Below are positions 42,392 to 51,197 of a DNA stretch of 64,000 bases, in pieces; within the stretch, counting starts at the first letter, position 1, and every line of letters begins with the position of its first letter. The DNA comes from an uncultured Lachnospiraceae bacterium (lineage in GTDB: Bacteria > Bacillota > Clostridia > Lachnospirales > Lachnospiraceae). The notes beneath the pieces were generated by a model that saw only the letters and a list, made by a program, of their open reading frames with translations, did not search any database and had not been told where the DNA came from. The stretch is from positions 1 to 64,000 of the forward strand of contig CACZBK010000002.1 in the NCBI GenBank assembly GCA_902779395.1. Direction: 5' to 3'. The position numbers were made by a program, and so were the translations under genes.

Positions 42392-43576
42392 TCAAACTTT
42401 GGCTATCAGCTCTTCCCACAATACAGCGGCGCTCTTCTGCCAGGTAAAGCGGGACAGATTAGCCTCTATGGCTTCTCCGGAGGCGCCCTCGTATTCGTTT
42501 AAGCGGCTCAGTGCATTCTTTAACGACTGCTTGTCGTTATTTTTGAAATACATGGCAGTATCACCCAGCACCTCCTTTAATGCGGGTGCATCGGAGGAGA
42601 GGACTTTCCTCACGCCGCAGGCCTGTGCCTCCAAAGGCGGCATGCCAAAGCCCTCGTATAATGAAGGGAACACAAAAGCCTCTGCGCCGGCATACAGGCC
42701 CGGCAGATCCTCATCATCCACAAAACCTGTAAAGATGATGCGTCCGCTCTCCACAGCCATGGCTATATCGTCCTCCATAAGCCAGCCGCGGCGGCCTGCA
42801 AGGACAAGAGGAGGTAGTGCAGGTGAGCCGGATGTCATGGTCTGCGGTTCCTCATCCCCGGCTTCCTCATCAAAGAAAACTTCCTCTTCCATCTCCATCT
42901 CAGCCTTGCGGCTGTTAAGCTCCATATATGCCTGTATCAGCAGCCTTAAATTCTTCCTGGGCTCTATTGTGGAGAGGCTTAAAAGGTATTTATCAGGCAG
43001 ATCATATTTACTCTTCACCTGCGCTATGCGCTCTTTTGTATAGCTTTCCGGCGCAGGGTGGTTGATGCCGTCATATACCAGCATGACTTTATCCTTAGCT
43101 GCCGGCAGGAGCTCTTCTATGCGACCCTTTGAAAAGTTTGAAACAGTGATGACTTTTTCGCATACCTTTGCCGTATGCTTATTCCCTTCCCTGAAGAAAA
43201 CAACCTGCTTCTTCTTCATAGTCTGGGGTACGTCTACGCAGCCAAGATCCGCTATCATCCCGTAAGTGTTCTTTTTGTTGAACAGGATGGGCACCGGAAA
43301 TGCCGGGAAGATATATTTATCCGCCTCTATCCTGCGCATGGTGAGCGGCAGTGTGAACTGATTGGCTATAAGTTTATTCCTGCCCTTTATGCGCACAAAG
43401 CGAATGTTCTCCCTTTTTTTAAGCGGTTTTAACACTTCAGGGAGTTCGTTCTTTATAACCAGTATAAACTCTGCCCCCTCCGCACACTCCGTAAGTGCCT
43501 TTGTAAGCTCCAGGGCAACACGCTCCAGCCCGGAAAAATTATCACTTAAGCTCGTCAGGTCTATTGCTATTTTCAT
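42392..43576 (-). CDS. GT4-type glycosyltransferase with acidic insert
   Basis: A 394-residue GT-B enzyme: SLSTIEPRKNLRLLIQAYMEL and FPSLYEGFGMPPLEAQACG. Between the two parts of the donor domain lies an acidic, low-complexity insert of about 35 residues (EEEVFFDEEAGDEE) not seen in close relatives. Last gene of the long GC-richer operon; its TGA overlaps the loaP promoter region. Confidence 0.92.
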   Translation of the reverse strand: MKIAIDLTSLSDNFSGLERVALELTKALTECAEGAEFILVIKNELPEVLKPLKKRENIRFVRIKGRNKLIANQFTLPLTMRRIEADKYIFPAFPVPILFNKKNTYGMIADLGCVDVPQTMKKKQVVFFREGNKHTAKVCEKVITVSNFSKGRIEELLPAAKDKVMLVYDGINHPAPESYTKERIAQVKSKYDLPDKYLLSLSTIEPRKNLRLLIQAYMELNSRKAEMEMEEEVFFDEEAGDEEPQTMTSGSPALPPLVLAGRRGWLMEDDIAMAVESGRIIFTGFVDDEDLPGLYAGAEAFVFPSLYEGFGMPPLEAQACGVRKVLSSDAPALKEVLGDTAMYFKNNDKQSLKNALSRLNEYEGASGEAIEANLSRFTWQKSAAVLWEELIAKV

Positions 43577-44844
43577 TGCTCATCCTCTTCTCCCGCACCT
43601 GTATAGCCGGCTATCGTCCTGTCCCTGTATTTAAGTGCCATAAAAAATATCTTTATATCATCGATAAAATAACGTTTAAAAAGACGGCCCGGTTCCTGAA
43701 GGAAACGATAGAACCATTCCAGCCCCATATTGCTCATCCACTCCGGCGCACGCTTCTGCATCCCTGCTGAAAAGGCTATGGCAGCACCTATGCACAGTGT
43801 GACTTTTGCTTTTAAACGGTAGCGGTTCTTTGCAACGAACTTTTCGGATTTAGGCGCTCCCAGTCCCACCACCAGTATATCGGCTCCCACCTTGTTTATC
43901 TGCTTTACCGCACGTTCCACATCGCCCTGCTTTTTACCAAAGCCCATGGGCGGTGCGTAGCCGCCTGCTATATTAAGCCCGGGGTATTTTTCACACAGCT
44001 TTTCCTTTGCTGTGTTGATAACTTCGTCTGAAGTCCCAAAAAAGAAAAGGCTCCTGCCTTCTTTTGCTGCCCTTTCACATACGGGCTCCAGTATATCGGC
44101 ACCGCTTATCTTTTCTCTTAAGGGGCAGCTGAAGGATTCGCCTATCCACATGAGCGGCTTGCCGTCGGGCGTGATCAGGTCTGCCTGCTCATACACCTCC
44201 CTGAATTCCTTATCTGTCTCCAGCTTTATCACATGATCCACATTGGGGGTCACCAGCATATGGCAGTTATATTCATCCTCCGCTGCATATTCCATAATAC
44301 GGTCCACTGCCTCATCAAAGCTCACATCATCCAGCTGTATGTTGAGATAATCCCTTCTGCCGCCCTTAAGGCTCTCCGGCCGCGGCAGGCTGCGGGTCTT
44401 CCTGAACTTAAAGACTATGAGCGATATGCCCACCACGCCTATCATATCCACGCACAGATCCCTGGGATCGCCGTAACGGCCCGGCACGAATATCTGTACG
44501 AACTCATCGGCTAACGCGATCCAGAAGCATATAAGGCACATATATCCCGCGCGCAGCTGCCTGCGTATGCCGTTGCGTGTACAGGCATAGCCTATGGCCA
44601 CTGCCAGCACGGCGTACTCCGCTGCATGTGCCAGTATACGTACTATATTGCCATAGGTTATGAACTGCTGCGGGGTAAGGGTGATACGCCCTCCGAATAA
44701 CTGTATCAGGCCCATGCTCACGTTATCGCTGCTGGCCTGGGACACATCACCGGGCTGGAATGAATAATAGAATATAACCCCCACCACAGCTATGGCGGGG
44801 ATCAGGCTTAAGATATTCCATTTTTGCCGGTGGACTGGTTTCAT
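43573..44844 (-). CDS. VanZ-domain / GT26 (WecG-TagA) fusion
   Basis: A 423-residue fusion. Residues 1 to about 150 form a VanZ-like membrane domain with four helices (YYSFQPGDVS, ALADEFVQIFVPGR). Residues about 165-423 form a WecG/TagA/CpsF transferase (LVTPNVDHV, DLITPDGKPLMW, VGLGAPKSEKF) that adds ManNAc or a related sugar to a polyprenyl-PP-sugar. The VanZ part may anchor it. Four-base overlap with the GT4 gene. Confidence 0.9.
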   Translation of the reverse strand: MKPVHRQKWNILSLIPAIAVVGVIFYYSFQPGDVSQASSDNVSMGLIQLFGGRITLTPQQFITYGNIVRILAHAAEYAVLAVAIGYACTRNGIRRQLRAGYMCLICFWIALADEFVQIFVPGRYGDPRDLCVDMIGVVGISLIVFKFRKTRSLPRPESLKGGRRDYLNIQLDDVSFDEAVDRIMEYAAEDEYNCHMLVTPNVDHVIKLETDKEFREVYEQADLITPDGKPLMWIGESFSCPLREKISGADILEPVCERAAKEGRSLFFFGTSDEVINTAKEKLCEKYPGLNIAGGYAPPMGFGKKQGDVERAVKQINKVGADILVVGLGAPKSEKFVAKNRYRLKAKVTLCIGAAIAFSAGMQKRAPEWMSNMGLEWFYRFLQEPGRLFKRYFIDDIKIFFMALKYRDRTIAGYTGAGEEDEQ

Positions 44845-44847
44845 GTG

Positions 44848-45783
44848 TTACACTATGGTTTTAAAGTATTCTATGGTCTTCTTAAGGCCTTCTTCAAGAG
44901 GGATAGTGGGTTCCCAGTCAAGCTCCTTCTTTGCCAGGTCGATGACAGGCTTGCGCTGCATGGGGTCATCCGAGGGAAGGGGCTCGTAGATTATCTTCGA
45001 CTTAGTGCCGGTGAGCTCGATCACCAGCTCGGCCAGCTGCTTTATGGTGAACTCGCCGGGATTACCTATGTTCACAGGGCCGGTAAAGCCGTCACGGCTG
45101 TTCATCAGGCGCACCATGCCTTCGATCAGGTCATCCACATAGCAGAAGCTTCTGGTCTGGGATCCGTCACCGTATACGGTGATGTCCTGTCCCTTAAGAG
45201 CCTGCACTATAAAGTTACTCACCACGCGGCCGTCTGCAGGGTGCATGTTGGGCCCGTAGGTGTTGAATATGCGCATCACCTTTATATCCACATTATTCTG
45301 GCGGTGATAATCAAAGAAGAGCGTCTCTGCCACACGCTTGCCCTCATCGTAGCAGGAACGGATGCCGATGGTATTCACGCAGCCGCGGTAGCTCTCCGGC
45401 TGGGGATGCACCTCGGGATCGCCGTATACCTCCGATGTAGAGGCCTGCAGTATGCGGGCTTTCACGCGCTTTGCCAGGCCCAGCATGTTGATGGCCCCCA
45501 GCACGCTGGTCTTGGTTGTCTTGATAGGATTATACTGGTAGTGCACGGGCGATGCCGGGCATGCCAGATTATATATCTGATCTACCTCCAGCTGTATGGG
45601 CTGTGTCACATCATGACGGATGAATTCAAAATACGGATTGCCCAGCAGATGGCGGATGTTATTTTTATTACCCGTGAACAGGTTGTCCAGGCAGATGACA
45701 TCGTTGCCTTCTTTTATCAGACGGTCGCACAGATGCGATCCCAGAAAGCCGGCTCCGCCGGTCACTAATACTCGTTTGGGCAT
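44848..45783 (-). CDS. uxs: UDP-glucuronate decarboxylase (UDP-xylose synthase)
   Basis: A 311-residue extended [17 protein letters not shown] for [33 protein letters not shown] and catalytic Tyr/Lys in CYDEGKR; these UXS blocks distinguish it from GalE or RmlB. It converts UDP-glucuronate to UDP-xylose. The usual WGNVNPIG block reads RGCVNTIG here. Strong AAGGAGGAG site. It implies a pentose in the glycan. Confidence 0.93.
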   Translation of the reverse strand: MPKRVLVTGGAGFLGSHLCDRLIKEGNDVICLDNLFTGNKNNIRHLLGNPYFEFIRHDVTQPIQLEVDQIYNLACPASPVHYQYNPIKTTKTSVLGAINMLGLAKRVKARILQASTSEVYGDPEVHPQPESYRGCVNTIGIRSCYDEGKRVAETLFFDYHRQNNVDIKVMRIFNTYGPNMHPADGRVVSNFIVQALKGQDITVYGDGSQTRSFCYVDDLIEGMVRLMNSRDGFTGPVNIGNPGEFTIKQLAELVIELTGTKSKIIYEPLPSDDPMQRKPVIDLAKKELDWEPTIPLEEGLKKTIEYFKTIV

Positions 45784-45826
45784 TGGTAATCTCCTCCTTG
45801 TGATCAGGACCTTCGCGGTCTCATGC

Positions 45827-46660
45827 TTATTTCTTTAACAGTATCCTTAAATACGGCGTTATGCTGTGCCAGACGGCGGCAGCCGGGCCGTAGTTCTTCC
45901 TTACATAATGATACCAGTCCTTTGCGGGCAGGCCCTTGGGGCCCTCCTTCTTCTTAAGGCGCTCGCTGCGGCTTAGGCTGCTGTCACGCCAGCTGCCCGC
46001 TATATCGTTATCGTCGCATTCGCCGGTGTAATCAGCTGTGTTGATCACATAACGGCCGGCGCGTTGAAGGCGCATGCCGTAATCGTAATCGCCCATGCTG
46101 TGCACATAGGCACCGTCCAGATTACCGGTGGAGAGGAAGCATTCCTTCGTGAGCAGCAGCGCATTGCAGTTAAAGGTATCGCATTCCTGCGGCTCCTTCG
46201 AAGGTGCTATCAGTCCGTACCTGGCCAGGTGCTTACTGAGCATCCTTACGCCGCCGTAGCTCTGCTCTCCGCTCTTTGACCTCGTGGCTCCCACCACAGC
46301 ATCGGCATCGTATTTCTCAAGACGCTCTGTCATGGCCTTTAATGCCCCGGGATAAAAGTGCACGTCGTCGTTCACCAACATTATATAATCCGTATCGCCG
46401 CAATTGGCGGCTGCGTAGTTCATCGCCACTCTCATGCCGCCGTTCCAGAAAAGCTCTGCCCCGCGGCGTATCAGTTTAAGACTGCCGTTTTTTACGGGAT
46501 ATGCGTTAAGCATTTCCACCGTGCCGTCTTTGCTCCCGGCGTCCACAGCCACGATGTGACACTCCGTATCAGTGCCGGTGCCTGCCAGCAGGGAGTCCAG
46601 GCAATCCTTCGTATGCTCCCTGCGCTCATGGCAGGTGAGCAGGATGGTTACTTTTTTCAT
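45827..46660 (-). CDS. GT2 glycosyltransferase
   Basis: A GT2 enzyme of 277 residues from the ATG at 46660 (CGGAG site before it); an upstream ATG at 46693 adds 11 residues. Motifs: [33 protein letters not shown] and LVNDDVHF in place of DxD. The WNGGM segment suggests the rhamnosyl/galactofuranosyl-like subgroup. Confidence 0.88.
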   Translation of the reverse strand: MKKVTILLTCHERREHTKDCLDSLLAGTGTDTECHIVAVDAGSKDGTVEMLNAYPVKNGSLKLIRRGAELFWNGGMRVAMNYAAANCGDTDYIMLVNDDVHFYPGALKAMTERLEKYDADAVVGATRSKSGEQSYGGVRMLSKHLARYGLIAPSKEPQECDTFNCNALLLTKECFLSTGNLDGAYVHSMGDYDYGMRLQRAGRYVINTADYTGECDDNDIAGSWRDSSLSRSERLKKKEGPKGLPAKDWYHYVRKNYGPAAAVWHSITPYLRILLKK

Positions 46661-46699
46661 TGTTTCTCCGTTGTAGTTCTTTGGCAAAACCATGGTTTT

Positions 46700-47527
46700 T
46701 TAAAACGACACGATATGTTTAAGACTCAGGTGAAACATCAGCTTCGTCAGAAAGTCGACTCTTTTCTTGGCCTTTTCGTCGCCCTTCTCCTCGGCCCTCA
46801 TATACTGCTTATACACCCATCTGCACCATGCTGCGTTCAGCCTGCTGTCGCCCAGCTCTGTCTGCAGCTTCCATATCTCCTTCTTACGCTTTGCATTGTT
46901 CTGACCGGTCTTGTTATCCTCATACATGCGGTAAAGTGCATAGGGCGTGTGGCTGTAATACACTTTATTGCGGCTGTACGCCTCTATAAAGAACTTCCAG
47001 TCGAATACGTAAGTATACTTCTCATCCAGCAGGGCGTGCTCATTCTTCCAGAATACCGCCGGCTGCACTATATAATACCAGCGGCGTATAACCCAGTCCG
47101 CCACCTTACGGTCGGAAGGGTTGTACTCCGTAAGCTTCTTATTCTTATCGCAGTACCAGGCGTCGCCCACTACCAGGCCTGCCTCACTGTGTCTGTAAAA
47201 CGCCTTGTCCACACGTGCCAGCACGTGATCATCCATATATATATCGTCGGAATTAAGCCAGGCTACGATCTCTCCCTTTGCCCGCCTTAAACCTTTGTTT
47301 ATAGCCTCTGCCTGACCGTGGTCCGGCTCCCGTACATATATGATACGGGGGTCCTTCTTCATATACTCCTCCACGATCTGCTGCGTGCCGTCGTCGGAGC
47401 AGTTGTCCACGATGATATATTCCAGATCCTTACGGGTCTGATTAAGGACGGACTCGATGGTATCCCTTATGTACTCCGCCTGGTTCCAGGTGGGGGTTAT
47501 TATCGTAAAGCGCGGGGTGTCTGACAT
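46700..47527 (-). CDS. GT2 glycosyltransferase
   Basis: A 275-residue GT2 from the ATG at 47527 (CAGGAGC before it): FTIITPTWNQAEYIRDTIES, IIVDNCSDDGTQQIV, and WLNSDDIYMDDH as the DxD. PGA/WbdM-like. A longer frame to 47581 lacks family sequence. Confidence 0.9.
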   Translation of the reverse strand: MSDTPRFTIITPTWNQAEYIRDTIESVLNQTRKDLEYIIVDNCSDDGTQQIVEEYMKKDPRIIYVREPDHGQAEAINKGLRRAKGEIVAWLNSDDIYMDDHVLARVDKAFYRHSEAGLVVGDAWYCDKNKKLTEYNPSDRKVADWVIRRWYYIVQPAVFWKNEHALLDEKYTYVFDWKFFIEAYSRNKVYYSHTPYALYRMYEDNKTGQNNAKRKKEIWKLQTELGDSRLNAAWCRWVYKQYMRAEEKGDEKAKKRVDFLTKLMFHLSLKHIVSF

Positions 47528-47567
47528 TTTGCTGCTCCTGTAGTTCTTTGTAATATTTTCTTCTATC

Positions 47568-47596
47568 AAGATCTTTCGCATCGCTCAGGATGACCA
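47568..47596. repeat. Intergenic AAGATC..CGCTCAGGATGAC repeat
   Basis: Palindrome-like unit between genes, related to those at 49060-49086 and 57982-58009. Similar TCCTTCGCTTCGCTCAGGATGAC units are widespread between genes in bacteria of this kind; role unknown. Confidence 0.6.
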
Positions 47597-47618
47597 AGTC
47601 GCAAGAAGGGGCCCGCCG

Positions 47619-48098
47619 TTATTCCCTGCCCTCACTGATAACCCTGGCCAGCTCGCGTATCACGCCGCAGCCGCCGTTCTTTGTGGAGACCCACTCGGCT
47701 ATGGCAAGGATCTCCGGCTCCGCATCCTTCGGGGCACCCTTTGTGCCTGCAAGCTTCATAGCCTCCAGATCATTGGTATCGTTTCCTATGTACATTACGT
47801 TTTCCAGTGCTGTGCCCTTCTCTGCACAATAGTCTTTAAGGGCTTGCGCTTTATCCTTCACCTTGTGCACCACGGGCAGCTTAAGCTTCTCCGCTCTCTT
47901 CGCCACAATGGGGTTTACTTCGGTGGAGATGATCACCTGATCGATGCCCAGGTCCCTGATGATACCCACGCCCAGGCCGTCTCCGCGGTGGCACATAGCC
48001 ATCTCCGCACCGTCCTGAGTTACATATACATGGTTATCCGTCATAACGCCGTCGAAGTCGTAGACGATGAGTTTGATCTTACTGTAGTTTATTGACAT
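47619..48098 (-). CDS. KdsC-type HAD phosphatase
   Basis: A 159-residue HAD-IIIA protein: YDFDGVMTDN (nucleophile Asp), GDGLGV, IISTE (motif II), and YIGNDTNDLEAM (motif IV). KdsC-like enzymes dephosphorylate Kdo- or nonulosonate-type 8- or 9-phosphates; in Firmicutes glycan clusters the substrate is usually a neuraminate-like sugar phosphate. No synthase or CMP-transferase is in the window, so substrate is open. Confidence 0.88.
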   Translation of the reverse strand: MSINYSKIKLIVYDFDGVMTDNHVYVTQDGAEMAMCHRGDGLGVGIIRDLGIDQVIISTEVNPIVAKRAEKLKLPVVHKVKDKAQALKDYCAEKGTALENVMYIGNDTNDLEAMKLAGTKGAPKDAEPEILAIAEWVSTKNGGCGVIRELARVISEGRE

Positions 48099-48110
48099 AA
48101 TTCACTCTTT

Positions 48111-48144
48111 CAAGATCCTTCCGGCTTTAGCCCGAAGGATCTTT
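48111..48144. repeat. Intergenic hairpin AAGATCCTTC/GAAGGATCTT
   Basis: A perfect 10-base stem with a loop of about 12 bases between two operon genes, followed by TTTT on the plus strand. Likely a variant of the AAGATC intergenic repeat; on the coding (minus) strand it could stall or process the mRNA. Confidence 0.55.
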
Positions 48145-49040
48145 TACTTCTTTATTTTCTTCTCTATAAACCCTATTATCTTGCTGAGCCCGAAGTATTT
48201 GTTCAGGTACGCCCTGTCGTACTCGCGGCAGCGGCGTACAGGCAGGCGCAGGTTGAGCGGCAGCTTCATCTCCCCATAGGAGAAATCCTCCTTCGTGCTG
48301 CTCTTTGTGTGGGTTGCGTCCTCACGGTCGAAGCCTATGTTACGTACCATGTTCGCGCGGGGCACTATGCCAAGCCCCCTGTGCACATGGCGGCAGTAAT
48401 CCCACTGTATGTCCCAGGTATCCTTTTCCCTGTTATATACACGCTCGATATCGAGCTTTAAGTAGTTATAGGTAAGCGGCCCGTATATCCCCTTAAGCGA
48501 GCCGTCCTCTTTCCTCTGCGGCCAGTCGGAAACATCCACGTCGTAATATCTCCAGGCTCTTGCCCAGGTCCCCCAGCCCCATATGCTGGGAAAGCACGAA
48601 AAGCAGTAAGGTTCCTGCATCCTGTAACTGCGCAGCAGGTTCGTGCCGGAAACCATCATCACCTTGGGCTCATGCTCATACATGTTGAGCATCTCTTCCA
48701 TAAATTCAAAAAAGCCCGGCCCGGGGACCACATCATCCTCGATAATGACGGCCTTTTCCTCATGTTCAAAAACTTCCGTGATGCCGGTGTATACCCTGTC
48801 GCGGCAGCCCATGTTCTTATCCGCATATATCTTGGTCAGGTGGCAGGGCCAGTCGATGCGGCTCTCCACATATGCGCGGCACTCACGCACCTTTACCTTG
48901 TCATCCTCATTGCCCTCCCTGGGGGCATCGGAAATAAGGTAGAGCCTGCGGGGCTTTACCTCAGCTATCTTTTCGAACACCTCTTTCGTGGTGTCCGGAC
49001 GGTTGAATATTATGAATGCTATGGCTATATTGTAGTTCAT
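48144..49040 (-). CDS. GT2-like glycosyltransferase (HlpA-like)
   Basis: A 298-residue protein: AIAFIIFNRPDTTKEVFEKI, LYLISDAPREG, then AVIIEDDVVPGPGFFEFM with the acidic metal site, and SIWGWGTWARAW. This matches the sugar transferases once mislabelled hemolysin HlpA-like, common in capsule clusters. Start ATG at 49040 lies in a TACAAT-rich leader with a weak ribosome site. Confidence 0.85.
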   Translation of the reverse strand: MNYNIAIAFIIFNRPDTTKEVFEKIAEVKPRRLYLISDAPREGNEDDKVKVRECRAYVESRIDWPCHLTKIYADKNMGCRDRVYTGITEVFEHEEKAVIIEDDVVPGPGFFEFMEEMLNMYEHEPKVMMVSGTNLLRSYRMQEPYCFSCFPSIWGWGTWARAWRYYDVDVSDWPQRKEDGSLKGIYGPLTYNYLKLDIERVYNREKDTWDIQWDYCRHVHRGLGIVPRANMVRNIGFDREDATHTKSSTKEDFSYGEMKLPLNLRLPVRRCREYDRAYLNKYFGLSKIIGFIEKKIKK

Positions 49041-49059
49041 TGGTATAATTTACCTCATC

Positions 49060-49086
49060 AAGATTCTACGCTCAGAATGACAGCAG
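49060..49086. repeat. Intergenic AAGATTC..CTCAGAATGACA repeat
   Basis: Shortened, diverged copy of the unit at 57982-58009, lying between two glycosyltransferase genes. Confidence 0.5.
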
Positions 49087-49100
49087 CCGGAATCCTACGT

Positions 49101-50108
49101 TCAATACTTTCCCAGCAATTTGCTTATGGCCCGGCGGGCCTTTGCCAGGAAGTATCCGCGTTTTGCCTTATCCAGGCGTTTCTTCATTTCCTTTTCAAGC
49201 TCCGGCGAGGGCTTACCCAGGCTGTATGCCTTAAGCGCCTCCGCAAGGCCTTCTTTTTCCGCATTATCGTAAAATGGCTCCAGGTCCTCCGGGCCGTAGG
49301 TTCCCCGCTTATCATAGAGGGTCTTAAGGTCCTTATAATGCCTTATATCCGAAAGCTCCTTATGCTGCGGTGCTGTGAGGAGCTCCACATTATAGCCCGT
49401 CATGTTGAGGGCCGCATGCTGCAGTGCGCTCATCTTATTCCAGGACGAGTCTTCGCTCTGCCTGTAGGCGCCCATGCACTCCGGCAGGTAGTACATCTTT
49501 CCGTACTGAAACAGCCAGAAAGTAATATTATTATCGTCAAAGTTCCGCGCCAGGGCCCCCTCCGGGGTATGCTGCGCATATATATTTCGAAACATCAGGG
49601 CGTTTGCCTGTAGAAACATCAGCTTCCAGTACTGCGAAAGGCTGTATTTATGCTCCTTCTTTGCGCGCATAAGCTTATGCTTTTCGCCGTTTTCATATAC
49701 CATCCACAGGTTGTGGGAGCACATGATGCAGCCGGGATCCGCATCCAGCACATCTGCCATCCTTTGCAGGCGGTGCTTCGAAGTATAATAATCATCGCCG
49801 TCCAGAAAGCAGCAGTACTCACCCTTTGCCTCCTTAAGGATGTTGAGACGGTTGGCGGCCGCCCGGTGCACGGGATTATACTTTACACCCTCTTCGCGGG
49901 GCATTTTAAACAGCCTTATCTTACCCGGATGCTTTTCCATCCACTGCTTTAATATATCGACGGTTTTATCCGTCGAGCCGTCATCCCCGACTATCACTTC
50001 AAAATCAAAGCCGCATTCCTGTCCGAGCACGCTTTTAAGGGCATCATTTATCATGCCCTCAAGATTATAGCTTGTGATCAGTACACTGACCTTGATCTGC
50101 TCTGTCAT
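49101..50108 (-). CDS. GT2 glycosyltransferase
   Basis: A 335-residue GT2: VSVLITSYNLEGMINDALKS, VIVGDDGSTDKT, CFLDGDDYY as the DxD. No ribosome site precedes the ATG; a TATAAT lies eight bases before it, so the transcript from that promoter could be leaderless. Confidence 0.9.
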   Translation of the reverse strand: MTEQIKVSVLITSYNLEGMINDALKSVLGQECGFDFEVIVGDDGSTDKTVDILKQWMEKHPGKIRLFKMPREEGVKYNPVHRAAANRLNILKEAKGEYCCFLDGDDYYTSKHRLQRMADVLDADPGCIMCSHNLWMVYENGEKHKLMRAKKEHKYSLSQYWKLMFLQANALMFRNIYAQHTPEGALARNFDDNNITFWLFQYGKMYYLPECMGAYRQSEDSSWNKMSALQHAALNMTGYNVELLTAPQHKELSDIRHYKDLKTLYDKRGTYGPEDLEPFYDNAEKEGLAEALKAYSLGKPSPELEKEMKKRLDKAKRGYFLAKARRAISKLLGKY

Positions 50109-50125
50109 GAGAAAATATTATAACA
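50109..50125 (-). promoter_or_regulatory. Extended -10 directly before a GT2 start
   Basis: On the minus strand TGTTATAAT (with TATAAT at 50117-50122) is only eight bases from the ATG. Start of transcription would fall at or next to the ATG. No clear -35. The gap 50109-50200 is one of few real gaps in the operon. Confidence 0.45.
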
Positions 50126-50200
50126 TATCTGCCCGGAGAATACCATACAGGATTAACACCCGAAAAAAGAATGAAAACAGGGTACTTAACAGGCTTTTGT

Positions 50201-51193
50201 TCACTTGCTCTTCTGCTTGCGGAGCTTTCCCAGCATATGCGCGGGACGTTTGACCACATCAAGCGCATTTTTAACCTTGATAGCGGCCCCAAGGCGGTCC
50301 TGGTATATCTTGCCGACGTATACCATGTTGCGGCGCTTAGCCGCCGGAAGCTCCTGATCGAATATATTGCGCAGAAAGGCATCGGCATAGTCTTCCTTAA
50401 GGCACTTGTCCCCAATGCTTCCGGGCAGTACCATAGGCGCCTTCATCATGGCAAGGTATCTTTCATCATCCTCCCAGACAGCCTTTACCGCATCAACAGC
50501 CTCTGCAACGCTTGCATACCTCATGCAGTTGATGAATGCCGCAGGATTAAACTCCTCTTCGATCCCGGGATCCCCCCAGTAGATAGGAACGGTATCCCCG
50601 GCAAATGCCTGGAGTATCTTCTCCGTAACATAGCCCGGAGTGGAGGAATTCTCATATGCCAGGGTAAAACGGTAGTGCCGCTCGAACTTTATCTTATCCT
50701 TAACGGGACGGCCTATATTATTTCCGTACCTCCCGCCTGAGTCCACCTTCATAAAAGCACAAAGGGCATCAAACATCTCCTCCCTCTCCCCGGAGGCATC
50801 GGGGTTCGATACCACACGATTGCAGAAATGCTTTTTTGAAAGATAATATTCATCGCTGTGCGTATGCTTCCTGAGTGCCGGTCCTATCTCCTTTTCCTTA
50901 TCGTACAGGGCATAATGGGGCAGGCGCAGGTAGCGGTCCTCAAATGTGATGTGATGAAAACCCAGGGCGTAATCATACAGATTAAAATCGGGTATCACAT
51001 TCTCTCCCATATAGAGGATCTTCACACAGTTCCGGTATTTAAAATGCTTCTGCGAAAAATACGAGCAGAAGACATAGTCGGGATGATCGGAGATCTCCAC
51101 TTTGTAATACTTCTTTAAGATATTATAAAAATAATTGTCGGTCTTATTCAGATCGGACCAGAAGTCGATGAAGTCGATCTTTACAGTTTTCAT
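50201..51193 (-). CDS. GT10 family fucosyltransferase
   Basis: A 330-residue GT10 enzyme. The family block FTLAYENSSTPGYVTEKILQ, then AGDTVPIYWGDPGIEEEFNP, is clear; it holds the GDP-fucose site of alpha-1,3/1,4-fucosyltransferases. Makes Lewis-type fucose linkages. The ATG at 51193 is preferred over the one at 51205, which overlaps the polymerase gene. GDP-fucose synthesis genes are not in the window. Confidence 0.92.
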   Translation of the reverse strand: MKTVKIDFIDFWSDLNKTDNYFYNILKKYYKVEISDHPDYVFCSYFSQKHFKYRNCVKILYMGENVIPDFNLYDYALGFHHITFEDRYLRLPHYALYDKEKEIGPALRKHTHSDEYYLSKKHFCNRVVSNPDASGEREEMFDALCAFMKVDSGGRYGNNIGRPVKDKIKFERHYRFTLAYENSSTPGYVTEKILQAFAGDTVPIYWGDPGIEEEFNPAAFINCMRYASVAEAVDAVKAVWEDDERYLAMMKAPMVLPGSIGDKCLKEDYADAFLRNIFDQELPAAKRRNMVYVGKIYQDRLGAAIKVKNALDVVKRPAHMLGKLRKQKSK

Positions 51194-51197
51194 ATTT

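Noticed and set aside
44824-45768. 314-codon plus-strand frame opposite the UXS gene
   Set aside because: A shadow of the GC-rich UXS gene, rich in His and Tyr, with no recognisable domain.
46358-47290. 310-codon plus-strand frame opposite two GT2 genes
   Set aside because: Antisense shadow of conserved GT2 coding sequence.
48672-49613. 313-codon plus-strand frame opposite two glycosyltransferase genes
   Set aside because: Spans two real minus-strand genes and their gap; composition is that of an antisense frame.
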